A stretch of 64,000 bases of DNA from Streptomyces nigra (GCF_003074055.1 NZ_CP029043.1:2534501-2598500); one strand, 5' to 3'. Shown: positions 34,176 through 42,759, numbered from the stretch's first letter. The notes: generated by a model not told the origin, from the letters alone. Program-made: numbers and translations.

Positions 34176-34871
34176 TCAGGAGGTGTGGGTGTCGGAAAGC
34201 CACGTCCTCCAGACATGTCGGGTGTTCGGCACCTCGGGATGATCCAGGAGCCAGAGAACGTAGCCCGCGTGGAGCTGTGCCCACGGGTTCTCCGAGCGAT
34301 AAGCCCTGTGGAGCCTGCCGCGCAGTTCGCCTCCGTCTACCGCCCGGGCCACACGCACGTACTCACGGTCCTTGCACCGATAGGGCCGCTGGACAGCGAG
34401 GTCGACCAGTTCGACCAGCTTCGTTCTCACCTGGCCGTCGTGGTTGGCGGTGGCCAGCTGCCGTATCAAGGATTGCTTCGTGCCCCACGCCTTCGCGTGC
34501 TGTGTCCACTCCTGTGGGTACCGGGCCTCCCATTCCAGGAACAGCATGGCGAAGGGCAGCCCCGCCCACGTGTTGATGTCCCTGGAGGCCGGCCCACTCC
34601 ACAGGGCTTCGGGCATACAGCGACTTGCTGCCTCGCTGTATGCCTTTTGGGCAGCTGCCCGGTCCCGCGCCGTGACCCGCAACCGAGGGCTCGGGAGCCG
34701 AGTCTCGTCGACCCGGAGACGAGCAGACTCGGCCTCTTCTCTTGCACGGACCAGGCGAGCAAGGGCAGAGGCACGTTCGGCGGAGTCCGGTGCTATCAAG
34801 CCGTAAGCCCACGTCAAACGCTCTGTCCACCCGTTATCGTCGTCGACGCCCGAGCCTGCTGTATCCGTCAC
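34176..34871 (-). CDS. Unknown protein between fossil element ends
   Basis: A 231-residue soluble, helical protein from GTG 34871, with many Trp residues (TERLTWAYGLIAPDSAERAS, AGLPFAMLFLEWEARYPQEW). No family is recognised. It lies between two degenerate integrase ends and is probably cargo left by an older element. Its stop lies at the edge of the integrase fossil. Confidence 0.7.
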   Translation of the reverse strand: MTDTAGSGVDDDNGWTERLTWAYGLIAPDSAERASALARLVRAREEAESARLRVDETRLPSPRLRVTARDRAAAQKAYSEAASRCMPEALWSGPASRDINTWAGLPFAMLFLEWEARYPQEWTQHAKAWGTKQSLIRQLATANHDGQVRTKLVELVDLAVQRPYRCKDREYVRVARAVDGGELRGRLHRAYRSENPWAQLHAGYVLWLLDHPEVPNTRHVWRTWLSDTHTS

Positions 34872-35192
34872 GCGACAGATCGTCGCCTGCTCGGCACGCC
34901 GACGCGATCCCTATACGCATGGCAGCGGATTCGAGGTCATCGGTACAGCAATGAAGTACAGGGACCGCCGGCACCCGGCACCGGCTCCCGTGGCCCGCGT
35001 CCGGCCGTCGCAAAGAGGGGCTCTCCCCTCCAGGGCGTTTCGTGTCTCCGACGGCGCTGTTCTCGGCGGCAGGAGGATTTCTCAGCAAATCCAGAGCGGT
35101 CCACTGCAGGTGATGGGGTCGGAGGCCGTCGCCGGCCGAGCGGTAGGCTCGCCGCCCGTATGGCAGGGCTGAGGCAGCAAGGGGGCGGAGCC
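34872..35192. other. Intergenic region with a second fossil element end
   Basis: Contains copy 2 of the 23-bp repeat (35026-35048), a GAGGGG/CCCCTC hairpin just before it, and minus-strand codons reading TALDLLRNPPAAEN. That reading aligns loosely with the AALDRL end of the integrase fossil. No gene is supported. Confidence 0.5.
35026..35048 (+). repeat. 23-bp direct repeat, copy 2
   Basis: Identical to 34018-34040 over 23 bases, 1 kb away in the same orientation. The pair flanks the unknown gene at 34176-34871. Confidence 0.8.
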
Positions 35193-35558
35193 GTGGAGCT
35201 CACGGTGCATTGGTCGGATCTGTGGGTGCCCGCTTCGATGATCGTCCTGAGCGTCGTCCTCGGCTCGGTGACTCGTCGCAGACGGCACAAGCGGGCGACA
35301 GCAGTCAGGCGGGGCTCGCGGACTCACTGGGAATGGCTGCCGTTCATGTTCGGCGTGGCCACGGCGCTCGGGGAGCTGTCGATCCTTCTCGAGCTGTCCG
35401 ATTCCTGGACGACGATCATCGACATGCTTGCCCGTGCGTTCGCCCTCACCACTGTGTTCATGGTCTTCAGGGCGGTCTTCATCCTGTTCATGCGCGGCAC
35501 CCGACGGGCGTTCCGGCGTCGAGAAGCGAACGCCGGCACGCCTGCGGGCCTGGAGTAG
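35193..35558 (+). CDS. Small membrane protein
   Basis: About 121 residues from GTG 35193 with GGGGGCGGAG just before it; ATG 35160 is an alternative. Membrane helices are near residues 9-25, 50-68 and 75-105, with an Arg-rich loop (RRRRHKRATAVRRG) and a basic C-terminus. No family is recognised. The next gene starts 14 bases later with its ribosome binding site over this stop. Confidence 0.65.
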   Translation: MELTVHWSDLWVPASMIVLSVVLGSVTRRRRHKRATAVRRGSRTHWEWLPFMFGVATALGELSILLELSDSWTTIIDMLARAFALTTVFMVFRAVFILFMRGTRRAFRRREANAGTPAGLE

Positions 35559-35572
35559 GAGGGGGCGGTCCC

Positions 35573-35851
35573 GTGGGGTTCGACGCGGAACGGGCAGCGC
35601 GTGTCGCTGTCATGCAGGAGACCGCCCGGCCCTTCTGGGAGGCGACCGGCGACACCGACGCACTCCAGCAGATCCTCAAGGACCACGGGTGTGACGGAGT
35701 GGAAGCCGTGGTCGTGACCATGAACCTGCTGAACTGCGGCCTCGCCGAAGCTCAGCGGGCCTTCTTCGCTGCCCCATGCCGTGACGCCGAACGCCGCCTC
35801 CACAACCACGCCCTGGGCCTGCTCGAGCGGGCCGTCGATACCGACGTCTGA
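35573..35851 (+). CDS. Small helical protein
   Basis: A 92-residue protein from GTG 35573; GGAGGGGG ends 7 bases before it. It is acidic and helical (AARVAVMQETARPFWEATGD, GVEAVVVTMNLLNCGLAEAQ). It is probably cotranscribed with the upstream membrane protein. The function is unknown. Confidence 0.7.
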   Translation: MGFDAERAARVAVMQETARPFWEATGDTDALQQILKDHGCDGVEAVVVTMNLLNCGLAEAQRAFFAAPCRDAERRLHNHALGLLERAVDTDV

Positions 35852-35944
35852 CGGCACCAGCGGCTTCAAGGATCCCCGCTTCATGGCCTGGCGGCCCGGC
35901 GAGGACGCCTTCGAGGACCTGTGACAGCCGGCCGGCGGCTCGTC

Positions 35945-36727
35945 TCACAGGTCCGTCCCGCCGCTCACCTCCACGTACTGCCCCGTCATCCAGCGCGAGT
36001 CCTCCGACGCCAGGAACGCCACCACGTCGGCCACGTCGGCAGGCGCGCCGATGCGAGCGAAGGCCGAGCGCGCCGCCAGAGCGGCTCGGGCCTCCGGGGT
36101 CGTACGACGACGGGCGTTCATGTCCGTTTCGATGAAGCCGGGGCCGATCGCGTTGACCGTGATGCCGCGCGGGGCCAGTTCCTTCGCCAGGCCCAGGGTC
36201 ATCGTGTCCAGCGCGCCCTTGGACATCGCGTACGCCAGTGATTCCGGGAAGGCCCGGCGGGAGGCCAGCGATGAGATGTTGATGATGCGGCCGCCCTCCC
36301 GCAGCCGCGGCAGCGCCTGTTGCACCAGGAAGAACGGCGCCTTCGCGTTCACCGCCATCATGCGGTCGAAGATGTCGGACGTCGCCTTCTCCAGCGGGCC
36401 CGAACCGCTCGTTCCCGCGTTGTTCACCAGGATGTCCAGTACGGCCGCCCCGGGCCTTCCGAGTTCCTCTTCCAGGCCGGCGTCGAACGCCGAGAACACC
36501 GCCTCCGCGTCCCCCGGTACCCCGAGCCGCGCCCCCACCGCGAACGCGCGCCCGCCCGCCTCCCGGATCTCCGCCACGACCTTCCCCGCGGCGTCCTCGC
36601 TGTGCCCGTAGTGCACCGCGACCAGCGCCCCGTCGCGGGCCAGGCGCCTGGCGATCGCCGCGCCGATGCCCCGGCCCGCGCCCGTCACCAGCGCCACCTT
36701 GCCCGCCAGGGGGCGTTCGGCTGTCAC
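35945..36727 (-). CDS. Short-chain dehydrogenase/reductase (3-oxoacyl reductase type)
   Basis: Classical SDR of 260 residues. It has the NAD(P)-binding TGAGRGIG (near residue 16), LVNNAGTSG, the catalytic Ser in INISSLASR and YAMSKGAL with the Tyr-x-x-x-Lys pair. The C-terminal YVEVSGGTDL is typical of FabG-like enzymes. The start GTG 36727 overlaps the upstream stop (GTGA), so it is coupled to the next-door extended SDR. The substrate is unknown. Confidence 0.9.
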   Translation of the reverse strand: MTAERPLAGKVALVTGAGRGIGAAIARRLARDGALVAVHYGHSEDAAGKVVAEIREAGGRAFAVGARLGVPGDAEAVFSAFDAGLEEELGRPGAAVLDILVNNAGTSGSGPLEKATSDIFDRMMAVNAKAPFFLVQQALPRLREGGRIINISSLASRRAFPESLAYAMSKGALDTMTLGLAKELAPRGITVNAIGPGFIETDMNARRRTTPEARAALAARSAFARIGAPADVADVVAFLASEDSRWMTGQYVEVSGGTDL

Positions 36728-37596
36728 CGAGACTCCACGTGCCGGGTCCAGAAGTCCTCGTCCACCACCTCGTCCACGAACCAGTGGTCCACCGCCAGCA
36801 TGTCCAGGTGGTGCAGGAGACGCGGCTGGTCCCGCAGTCTCACCCGAGCCTCCTCCACCGTGAGTGGAGCGCCCGGCAGGGGGTGGGGCACCAGCCTCGA
36901 CGCCCTCTGCAGCAACTCCGAAGTCCGGGCGGGGCACGTCCGGTTCACGTTGTGGGCGCCTGTCCAGGTCTTGTCCGAGAGGCCCATCGCCACCACCGCC
37001 CTCGCCAGTGCCGTCACCTCCACGTACGAGTGCCGGGCCTCGCAGTCCTTCAGGCCCGCCGACAGCGCCCTGAGCAGGGCCGCCAGGCCCGGTTCCACCC
37101 AGCGGTCGCCGGGGCCGAGTACGAGGTGGGGGCGCAGGACGATGCCGCCCGCATCCAGGACATGCCGTTCGGCGGCGGCTCGGGCGCGGCTGGTCGGGGA
37201 TGCCGGGGCGAGCGGCAGTTCGGACGGGAGGGCTCGGGTGAAGGGGCCCCGGCCGTACACGGCCGCCGTGCTCACGTACACGATCCGGCCGACCCCGGCA
37301 CGCACCGCCTCCTCGACCAGGGCCTGCGTGCCGTGGTCGTTGACGGCCGTCGTGAGGCGTTCGTCGGAGCCCACATGGGACGCGCAGTGCAGGACCACGT
37401 CCACGCCGTCGCAGACACCGCGCAGGGTCGACGGGTCGGTCAGGTCCGCCAGTACCGTCTCGGTCTCCAGGCCTACGTGCCCTGTCTCGCGGAGGACGAG
37501 GCGCACATGGACAGGCGCGCTCGACTCCCGCAGCGCCGTCGCGACATGGCCGCCCACGAAACCGCTGCCTCCGGTGACGAGTACGCGTCGTGACAA
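36724..37596 (-). CDS. NAD-dependent epimerase/dehydratase-like protein with altered active site
   Basis: Extended SDR of 290 residues. The Rossmann motif is TGGSGFVGGH, followed by ADLTDPSTL and YVSTAAVYG. The expected Tyr-x-x-x-Lys, which should fall in SPTSRARAAAERH, is replaced by Thr and Arg, so the usual proton-relay chemistry seems lost. It may bind a nucleotide sugar or sterol-like ligand without catalysis, or use other residues. It is transcribed just before the classical SDR, with a four-base overlap. Confidence 0.85.
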   Translation of the reverse strand: MSRRVLVTGGSGFVGGHVATALRESSAPVHVRLVLRETGHVGLETETVLADLTDPSTLRGVCDGVDVVLHCASHVGSDERLTTAVNDHGTQALVEEAVRAGVGRIVYVSTAAVYGRGPFTRALPSELPLAPASPTSRARAAAERHVLDAGGIVLRPHLVLGPGDRWVEPGLAALLRALSAGLKDCEARHSYVEVTALARAVVAMGLSDKTWTGAHNVNRTCPARTSELLQRASRLVPHPLPGAPLTVEEARVRLRDQPRLLHHLDMLAVDHWFVDEVVDEDFWTRHVESR

Positions 37597-37689
37597 GGTG
37601 ACCCTCCCAGGCGATCACCGTACAACCACGGGCGACGTCGCCCCCGTTCCGTAGAGTCCCCTCATCGGAACCGACGGAGGAGTGATCCC

Positions 37690-38649
37690 GTGCGTCTGCG
37701 CTGTGCCCTGCTCGACGACTTCCAGGACGTGGCCACCGGCGTCGTCGACTGGTCGCCGCTCGCCGACGACGTCGAACTCGTGCCGTTCACCACGCACTTC
37801 CCGGACGAGGACACACTCGCGGCGGCGCTGGCCGACTTCGACATCGTGGTCACCCTGCGCGAACGTGTCCCCTTCCCCGCCTCCCTCCTCGCCCGGCTCC
37901 CCCGGCTGAAGCTGCTGATCGCGTCCGGCATGCGCAACTCGGTCATCGACTACGCCGCGGCCGAGGCGCACGGCGTCACGGTCTGCGGTACGGCCAGTTC
38001 CTCGACCCCGCCGGTCGAGCTGACGTGGGCGCTGCTGCTGGGGCTGGCGCGCGGGATCGTCGAGGAGAGCCGGGCGCTGCGGACCGGCGGTCCGTGGCAG
38101 AGCACGGTCGGCGCCGATCTGCACGGGCGCCGCCTCGGCCTGCTGGGGCTCGGCAAGATCGGCAGCCGGGTGGCCCAGGTCGGGCCGGCCTTCGGGATGC
38201 GGGTCACCGCGTGGAGCCAGAACCTCACCAAGGAGTACGCCGACGAGGTGGGCGTCCATCTGGCTGCCAGCAAGGAGGAGTTGCTGGCCGACAGCGACTT
38301 CGTGTCCGTGCATCTCGCGCTCAGCGACCGCACCCGGGGGCTGCTCGGCGCGCCCGAGCTCGCCCTGCTGAAGCCGACGGCGTATCTGATCAACACCTCG
38401 CGTGCGGCGATCGTCGACCAGGACGCCCTGCTCGCCGCGCTGCACGAGGGCCGTATCGCGGGCGCCGGTGTGGACGTCTTCGATGTCGAGCCTCTGCCCG
38501 CCGACCACCCGATGCGCACGGCTCCCCGGCTGCTCGCCACACCCCACCTGGGGTATGTCTCGCAGGCCAACTACACGACGTACTACGGGCAGGCCGTGGA
38601 GAACATCCAGGCCTACCTGGCCGGTTCGCCGGTGCGGCGGCTGCCCTGA
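37690..38649 (+). CDS. D-isomer-specific 2-hydroxyacid dehydrogenase
   Basis: NAD-dependent oxidoreductase of 319 residues. The nucleotide-binding GLLGLGKIGSRVA is near residue 153; LINTSRAAIVDQDALLAAL contains the conserved Arg; then come GAGVDVFDVEPL with the Glu and TPHLGYVS with the catalytic His. The start is GTG 37690 with GGAGGAG before it. The substrate is not readable. It is convergent with the DUF2087 gene and overlaps its end by 37 bp. Confidence 0.9.
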   Translation: MRLRCALLDDFQDVATGVVDWSPLADDVELVPFTTHFPDEDTLAAALADFDIVVTLRERVPFPASLLARLPRLKLLIASGMRNSVIDYAAAEAHGVTVCGTASSSTPPVELTWALLLGLARGIVEESRALRTGGPWQSTVGADLHGRRLGLLGLGKIGSRVAQVGPAFGMRVTAWSQNLTKEYADEVGVHLAASKEELLADSDFVSVHLALSDRTRGLLGAPELALLKPTAYLINTSRAAIVDQDALLAALHEGRIAGAGVDVFDVEPLPADHPMRTAPRLLATPHLGYVSQANYTTYYGQAVENIQAYLAGSPVRRLP

Positions 38650-39203
38650 GGGGCGGGGCGCCGGTAGACGCCCTCGCTCCGGTGCAGATGGTGCAGGTCC
38701 ACCAGATAGCGGCGCAGAGTCACATGGTCGATCCGATCGCTGTCCTCGCACCAGGCGCGCAGCTTCGCGTCGACCGTGCGCTCGGGGTACTCCACCCCCG
38801 GCTCGAACGTCTGCTCGGCGATGTACTGGAGGACCAGCTTCTTGCGGGCCCATCGGGCGGGCAGCCGTACGAGCCGGCCGTCCCGTACGAAGGTGCGCAG
38901 CACCATGTCCGTCCGGCCAGTTCCGCCTGGGTCCGGGTCCCTCCGCTCCGAGCCCCGCGCGCGTGCGCGGAACGTCTCGTAGGCCACCCTGAGGTTCCCG
39001 TCCTCGCCTCTGGTCAGCGCGCCCTGTTCCCGTAGGCGGCGCAGGGCCTGGGCCGTGTCCCTCGGGGACAGGCCGGCGGCCTCGCCGACCTCCTCGGGGC
39101 TCCCGGCGCCCAGCGCCACGGCGGCGAAGGCGCGGGCCCGGCTCTCCTCGGCGAACAGCCGGATCAGTTCGTCCGGGGTACGGGGTGCGGGTTCCGTAGG
39201 CAT
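38613..39203 (-). CDS. DUF2087 winged-helix regulator
   Basis: A 196-residue protein. The N-terminal winged-helix segment (about residues 10-75: GSPEEVGEAAGLSPRDTAQA) would bind DNA. The C-terminal DUF2087 domain (about 95-175) has RLVRLPARWARKKLVLQYIA and VDAKLRAWCEDSDRID. Such proteins are probable transcription regulators with unknown ligands. It overlaps the convergent dehydrogenase by 37 bp. Confidence 0.85.
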   Translation of the reverse strand: MPTEPAPRTPDELIRLFAEESRARAFAAVALGAGSPEEVGEAAGLSPRDTAQALRRLREQGALTRGEDGNLRVAYETFRARARGSERRDPDPGGTGRTDMVLRTFVRDGRLVRLPARWARKKLVLQYIAEQTFEPGVEYPERTVDAKLRAWCEDSDRIDHVTLRRYLVDLHHLHRSEGVYRRPAPQGSRRTGEPAR

Positions 39204-39262
39204 GGGGGGAGGCTAGTGCGGACCGGCTCGCCCCGCCGAGCGATTTTCCGGCGCCGCCACGG

Positions 39263-40123
39263 CTACGCGTAACGGTAGATCTTCGAGACGTCCTCCAGGT
39301 CGTCCGGCGTCACGTCCCACGGCGGTAGCTTCTGGTGCCGGGCGACGATCCGCCGGTACTGGTCGCTGTCCCGGCCGGGCGGTCGCGCGGGCAGGTAGCG
39401 GTGCTTGCGGTGGCGCTGCTGCCAGCGCTGCCACTGCAGGTCGATGAAGGCGTGGACCAGCCAGAAGACGGGGTCGTTGACGGACGCGCCGCCGACCATG
39501 TGGCCGCCGACCCAGCGGTGCACGCGGTTGTGGTTGCGCCATGAGTCCCGGCCGCGGCCCCAGCCCTCCAGCTTGTTGCGGAAGCCGCGCGAGGAGGTGG
39601 AGTTCCAGGGGGCGACGTCGTAGACCGGATCGTCCAGTGCCTGCTGGAGGTCGCTCTTCGTGGGCAGGTCGATGGGGCCGCGGGAGCGGCCCAGGTCGCG
39701 GGTGAGGAACACGCCGTCCGAGACTCCCGCCCGGATCGTCCAGTTGCCGCCGCGGTAGGCGAACGGACCGGTCATCACCTGCCGGTCGCCGGGCCGGCCG
39801 TTGCCGCCCAGCAGGTCGTCGGTCCAGGGCACGCCGGTGGCCCGGCGGTCGCGCGTCCAGTCCCAGTACGGCACGGTCACGGAGGAGTCGACGCGGCGCA
39901 GCGCGTTCTCCAGGTCGAGCAGGAAGCGGCGGTGCCAGGGGAGGAAGGACGGCGCCATGTGCGCGGCGCGCAGGCCCCGGTCGCCGTCGCCGACGAAGTG
40001 CGCGATGTGCAGCCGTACGAACTCGTCGTACACACCGCGCCGCTTCACCTCCAGGAGCGCCTCGACGAAGCGCCGGCGCTCGGTGCGGGTCAGCCGGCTG
40101 ACGTCCTTACGCACGTACGCCAT
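39263..40123 (-). CDS. melC2: Tyrosinase (type-3 copper polyphenol oxidase)
   Basis: Binuclear copper enzyme of 286 residues that hydroxylates monophenols and oxidises diphenols to quinones for melanin. CuA ligands are His39, His55 (AAHMAPS) and His64 (LPWHRRF). CuB ligands are His198 and His202 (NHNRVH) and His224 (WLVHAF). Many Streptomyces MelC2 proteins have WLHHAY at the last site, so this may be the MelD2-type paralogue. It has no signal peptide; export would rely on the caddie protein. The start overlaps the caddie gene by 17 bp, giving tight coupling. Confidence 0.92.
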   Translation of the reverse strand: MAYVRKDVSRLTRTERRRFVEALLEVKRRGVYDEFVRLHIAHFVGDGDRGLRAAHMAPSFLPWHRRFLLDLENALRRVDSSVTVPYWDWTRDRRATGVPWTDDLLGGNGRPGDRQVMTGPFAYRGGNWTIRAGVSDGVFLTRDLGRSRGPIDLPTKSDLQQALDDPVYDVAPWNSTSSRGFRNKLEGWGRGRDSWRNHNRVHRWVGGHMVGGASVNDPVFWLVHAFIDLQWQRWQQRHRKHRYLPARPPGRDSDQYRRIVARHQKLPPWDVTPDDLEDVSKIYRYA

Positions 40124-40595
40124 GCTGCGCCTCCCTGTGCGGGTGCCCGCCGTGGAGGGGGCCGGGGGCGAGGTCGCGGAGTTGTCCGCGCGGGCCCAGT
40201 TCGTCGACGGCCGCGCGGGTCGCCTCCAGCGGGGTCCGGTACCAGCCGTAGTGGTCGACCATGCTCAGCCAGGAGCCGTCGGCGCGGCGCATCAGATGCA
40301 GGGGGCGGCCGTCGACGGTCACCCGCCATTCCACGGCGGAGGCGGCGGGGCCGCCGAGGGCGACCGGGGCGCCGCGGATACGGCGGCCCAGATAGGTCTC
40401 GTCGAAGGGGGTGCCGGTGCCCTCTTCCGGGGTGGGGTGCGGGCGGGAGGCGGTGATGAGGGGGGCCAGCGTCACGACGGCGGAGGTGAGCAGCCAGCGG
40501 GCGGCCTCTCTGCGGGTGCGTGGCACCGGTTCACCGGTCGCGGAGGTGTCCGTCCGCCGCGCCTTCGACGGCTCCTGGCCCGCGCTGAACTCCAT
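40107..40595 (-). CDS. melC1: Tyrosinase cofactor (caddie) MelC1
   Basis: Copper chaperone and export partner of tyrosinase, 162 residues. A twin-arginine-like signal, TRREAARWLLTSAVVTLAPL (about residues 27-46), is followed by the caddie domain with LHLMRRADGSWLSMVDHYGW and YRTPLEATRAAVDELG. The C-terminal tail is His-rich (GPLHGGHPHREAQHG), fitting a copper transfer role. GAGGGG lies 6 bases before ATG 40595. It is the first gene of the melC1-melC2 pair. Confidence 0.9.
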   Translation of the reverse strand: MEFSAGQEPSKARRTDTSATGEPVPRTRREAARWLLTSAVVTLAPLITASRPHPTPEEGTGTPFDETYLGRRIRGAPVALGGPAASAVEWRVTVDGRPLHLMRRADGSWLSMVDHYGWYRTPLEATRAAVDELGPRGQLRDLAPGPLHGGHPHREAQHGVRA

Positions 40596-40604
40596 GGCTC
40601 ACCC

Positions 40605-40631
40605 CTCGTACGGTTCGGCTGTTCGTACGAG
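40605..40631. promoter_or_regulatory. Palindrome upstream of melC1
   Basis: CTCGTACG (40605-40612) and CGTACGAG (40624-40631) form a perfect 8-bp inverted repeat with an 11-base spacer, starting 10 bases before melC1. Part overlaps the ribosome binding site, so it could be an operator or an mRNA hairpin masking translation. Confidence 0.5.
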
Positions 40632-40703
40632 TAACAGTCCGGGTCGTCGCGCGGTCACCTCCGGCGCCCGAGGCGGGCCGTGTCGCCCCGGGTGCAGCAA
40701 TGG

Positions 40704-41294
40704 TCAGCTTGTCCAGAAATCCCACCAGCGGGTGAGCACGAGCATGCCGACGACCCCGATGTGCAGGACCGGCAGGACCCAGGTGAAGTCGTCCAGGAAC
40801 GACCGCACGGCCGCGGGCGCGGGCAGCAGGCCGGCGCGGACGACGAAGGACGTGACGTACCAGAAGAGGGTGATGGTGGCGATCCACGCCAGGCAGCACC
40901 ACAGGCACAGCGCGTTGATCCGGTACAGGGACTCGAACTGCAGCCAGGAGACGAACCCGACCCCGAAGAGGCAGCCCGCCTCGAACGCCAGCCAGTACCA
41001 GCGCGGGAAGGCGGCGCCCGCGAGCAGGCTCATGCCGACGCAGACGACGACGCCGTAGGTCACCAGGCCGAGCATCGGGTTGGGGAAGCCGAAGACCTCG
41101 GCCTGGTCGCTCTCCATCACGCTGCCGCAGGACAGCACCGGGTTGAGGCTGCAGCCGGGCACGAAGTCCGGGTCCTCGAGCAGCTTGAACTTGTCGAGGG
41201 TGATGACCCAGGAGGCGAGCAGCCCGGCCGCTCCGCACATGACGAGCAGCAGGGCGAACGGGCGGCTGCCGCGCGCCCTCGAGTCGGTGGCCAT
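40704..41294 (-). CDS. Vitamin K epoxide reductase family membrane protein
   Basis: Membrane thiol oxidoreductase of 196 residues with about five hydrophobic helices. The loop cysteines Cys48 and Cys56 (PGCSLNPVLSCGSV) and the CxxC pair Cys130/Cys133 (ALCLWCCLAW) are the VKOR catalytic set. In actinobacteria VKOR homologues reoxidise DsbA-like proteins to form extracytoplasmic disulfides. No DsbA fusion or neighbour is visible. It lies 108 bases upstream of melC1 on the same strand. Confidence 0.9.
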   Translation of the reverse strand: MATDSRARGSRPFALLLVMCGAAGLLASWVITLDKFKLLEDPDFVPGCSLNPVLSCGSVMESDQAEVFGFPNPMLGLVTYGVVVCVGMSLLAGAAFPRWYWLAFEAGCLFGVGFVSWLQFESLYRINALCLWCCLAWIATITLFWYVTSFVVRAGLLPAPAAVRSFLDDFTWVLPVLHIGVVGMLVLTRWWDFWTS

Positions 41295-41395
41295 CGCGCG
41301 ACCCTATCGACGGCCCGGCGCCGGTCCGGCCCGTGGTCACCCGACCGGCCGACCCGGTGCGGGCCGGCCGCCCGATCGAGCGATGCCCGGCGGGG

Positions 41396-42166
41396 TCAGC
41401 GGTGGACGCGCACGTAGTCGACGCCGAAGGTGATGGGGGCCGGGCCGCGGGGCGCCGGGTGGTGCTCCCCCGCGCACAGCGACAGGTTGAGGATCAGATA
41501 CGCCGACCAGTCGCGGCCGACGCCCGTGTCGTCGGCGTAGACGCGCTCGCCGTTGACGAACCACTCGACGCACCGCTCGCCGTAGGTCGTGCCGACGGTG
41601 ACCCAGGTGTCCGGGGCGATGGCACCGCCGTCGGTGTGGTAACTCGTCGCGCCGAGCACGTGGTTGGACAGCTCCAGCAGGTGCGGGTTGTCGGGGTGGT
41701 ACTCGAAGGAGTCCACCTCGTTGGCGCCGTCCTTCCAGGTCCACAGGGCCGGCCAGGCCCCCGTGGCGGAGGGCAGCAGGACGCGGGTCTCGATGTGGTC
41801 GCCGGTGCGGACCTGGAAGCCCTCGGCGGAGTACTCGGTGGTGAGCAGGCCGGTGCGCCAGGCGGGCAGGCCGTTCTCCAGGGTGCGGCCGCAGGGCGCG
41901 GCGGCGAACGTCGCCACCGAGTCGCAGACGGTGACGCAGTGCGGGTCGAGCCAGTCGAGCTTGTTGTCGTCGGGGTTGTGGTCGCAGTAGCGGTAGGCGC
42001 TCGTGCGGTCGCCGACCCATCGACGGCCCCAGTCGATCGGGGCGTCGAACTCCTCCGCCCAGACGAGGGTCCGGGCGGGGTTCCGGGCGGAGTTCCGGGG
42101 CGCCGTGAACTTGACACCCTCGGTGATCATGGTGGCGAGCGCGCTGAAATTCAGCTTTCCGATCAT
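41396..42166 (-). CDS. GH16-like glycoside hydrolase without evident signal peptide
   Basis: A 256-residue protein with a GH16 (beta-glucanase/kappa-carrageenase) jelly-roll pattern: LVWAEEFDAPIDWGRRWVGD near residue 33, GAWPALWTWKD, and the catalytic motif in NEVDSFEYH (Glu-x-Asp-x-x-Glu). The C-terminal GVDYVRVHR is also typical. The N-terminus (MIGKLNFSALATMITEGVKF) is not a clear signal peptide and no ribosome binding site precedes ATG 42166, so the start is uncertain. Four Cys in the N-terminal half suggest an exported protein. Confidence 0.8.
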   Translation of the reverse strand: MIGKLNFSALATMITEGVKFTAPRNSARNPARTLVWAEEFDAPIDWGRRWVGDRTSAYRYCDHNPDDNKLDWLDPHCVTVCDSVATFAAAPCGRTLENGLPAWRTGLLTTEYSAEGFQVRTGDHIETRVLLPSATGAWPALWTWKDGANEVDSFEYHPDNPHLLELSNHVLGATSYHTDGGAIAPDTWVTVGTTYGERCVEWFVNGERVYADDTGVGRDWSAYLILNLSLCAGEHHPAPRGPAPITFGVDYVRVHR

Positions 42167-42369
42167 ACAGGTGGTGTACCAGAACTAGGGGCACCATACG
42201 ATGAATTGATTCGCGGACCAGATGCCAATCCCTCCGAATGCCTCTGCGTATTGCATTCTTCACCCCGACCGATTTCACGCGTATGGAGCAACGGGCCGCA
42301 TTTTTGCCGCATGGGGGCTGCTATGTTCTCCAACCGTTGGATCAGAGGTACTTTCATGCGAGGTGAATC

Positions 42370-42759
42370 ATGAAGAAGGCAGTTTTCACCACTGCGGCGT
42401 TGGCTATCGGTGCGGGTCTTGTGGGCGGTGCGGCCGTCGCGGCTTCGGCCGTCGGCGGGGGTTCCGGCTCGACGGCCGGGCCGCTCGGGCTGATGTCCCC
42501 CACCAAGGTCTCCCCGGCGGTCCTGCCGGCCACCGATGTCGTGACGCGGCTGGCCAAGGAGGGCAAGGTCGCCAACGGCACCGCGTTCGACCAGAAGTCC
42601 GGCTCGGTGTCCGGCATCTACCTGGACGGCATGGACCCGAACGCCGCCAAGCGGCCCACCATCCCGGTGAAGAACCCGGCGGGCAGCGGCTCCGTCGAGG
42701 TCCACCCGCTGAAGGCGCCCACCTCCGCCGGACTCGGCAGCCTGCTGCCCAAGAAGTGA
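42370..42759 (+). CDS. Small secreted protein
   Basis: A 129-residue exported protein. The signal peptide MKKAVFTTAALAIGAGLVGG ends near residue 27. The mature part is Gly/Ser/Pro-rich, contains no Cys and ends GLGSLLPKK. GAGGTGA lies just before the ATG. No family is recognised. It lies in a cluster of small exported proteins, which suggests a cell-surface or envelope role. Confidence 0.8.
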   Translation: MKKAVFTTAALAIGAGLVGGAAVAASAVGGGSGSTAGPLGLMSPTKVSPAVLPATDVVTRLAKEGKVANGTAFDQKSGSVSGIYLDGMDPNAAKRPTIPVKNPAGSGSVEVHPLKAPTSAGLGSLLPKK

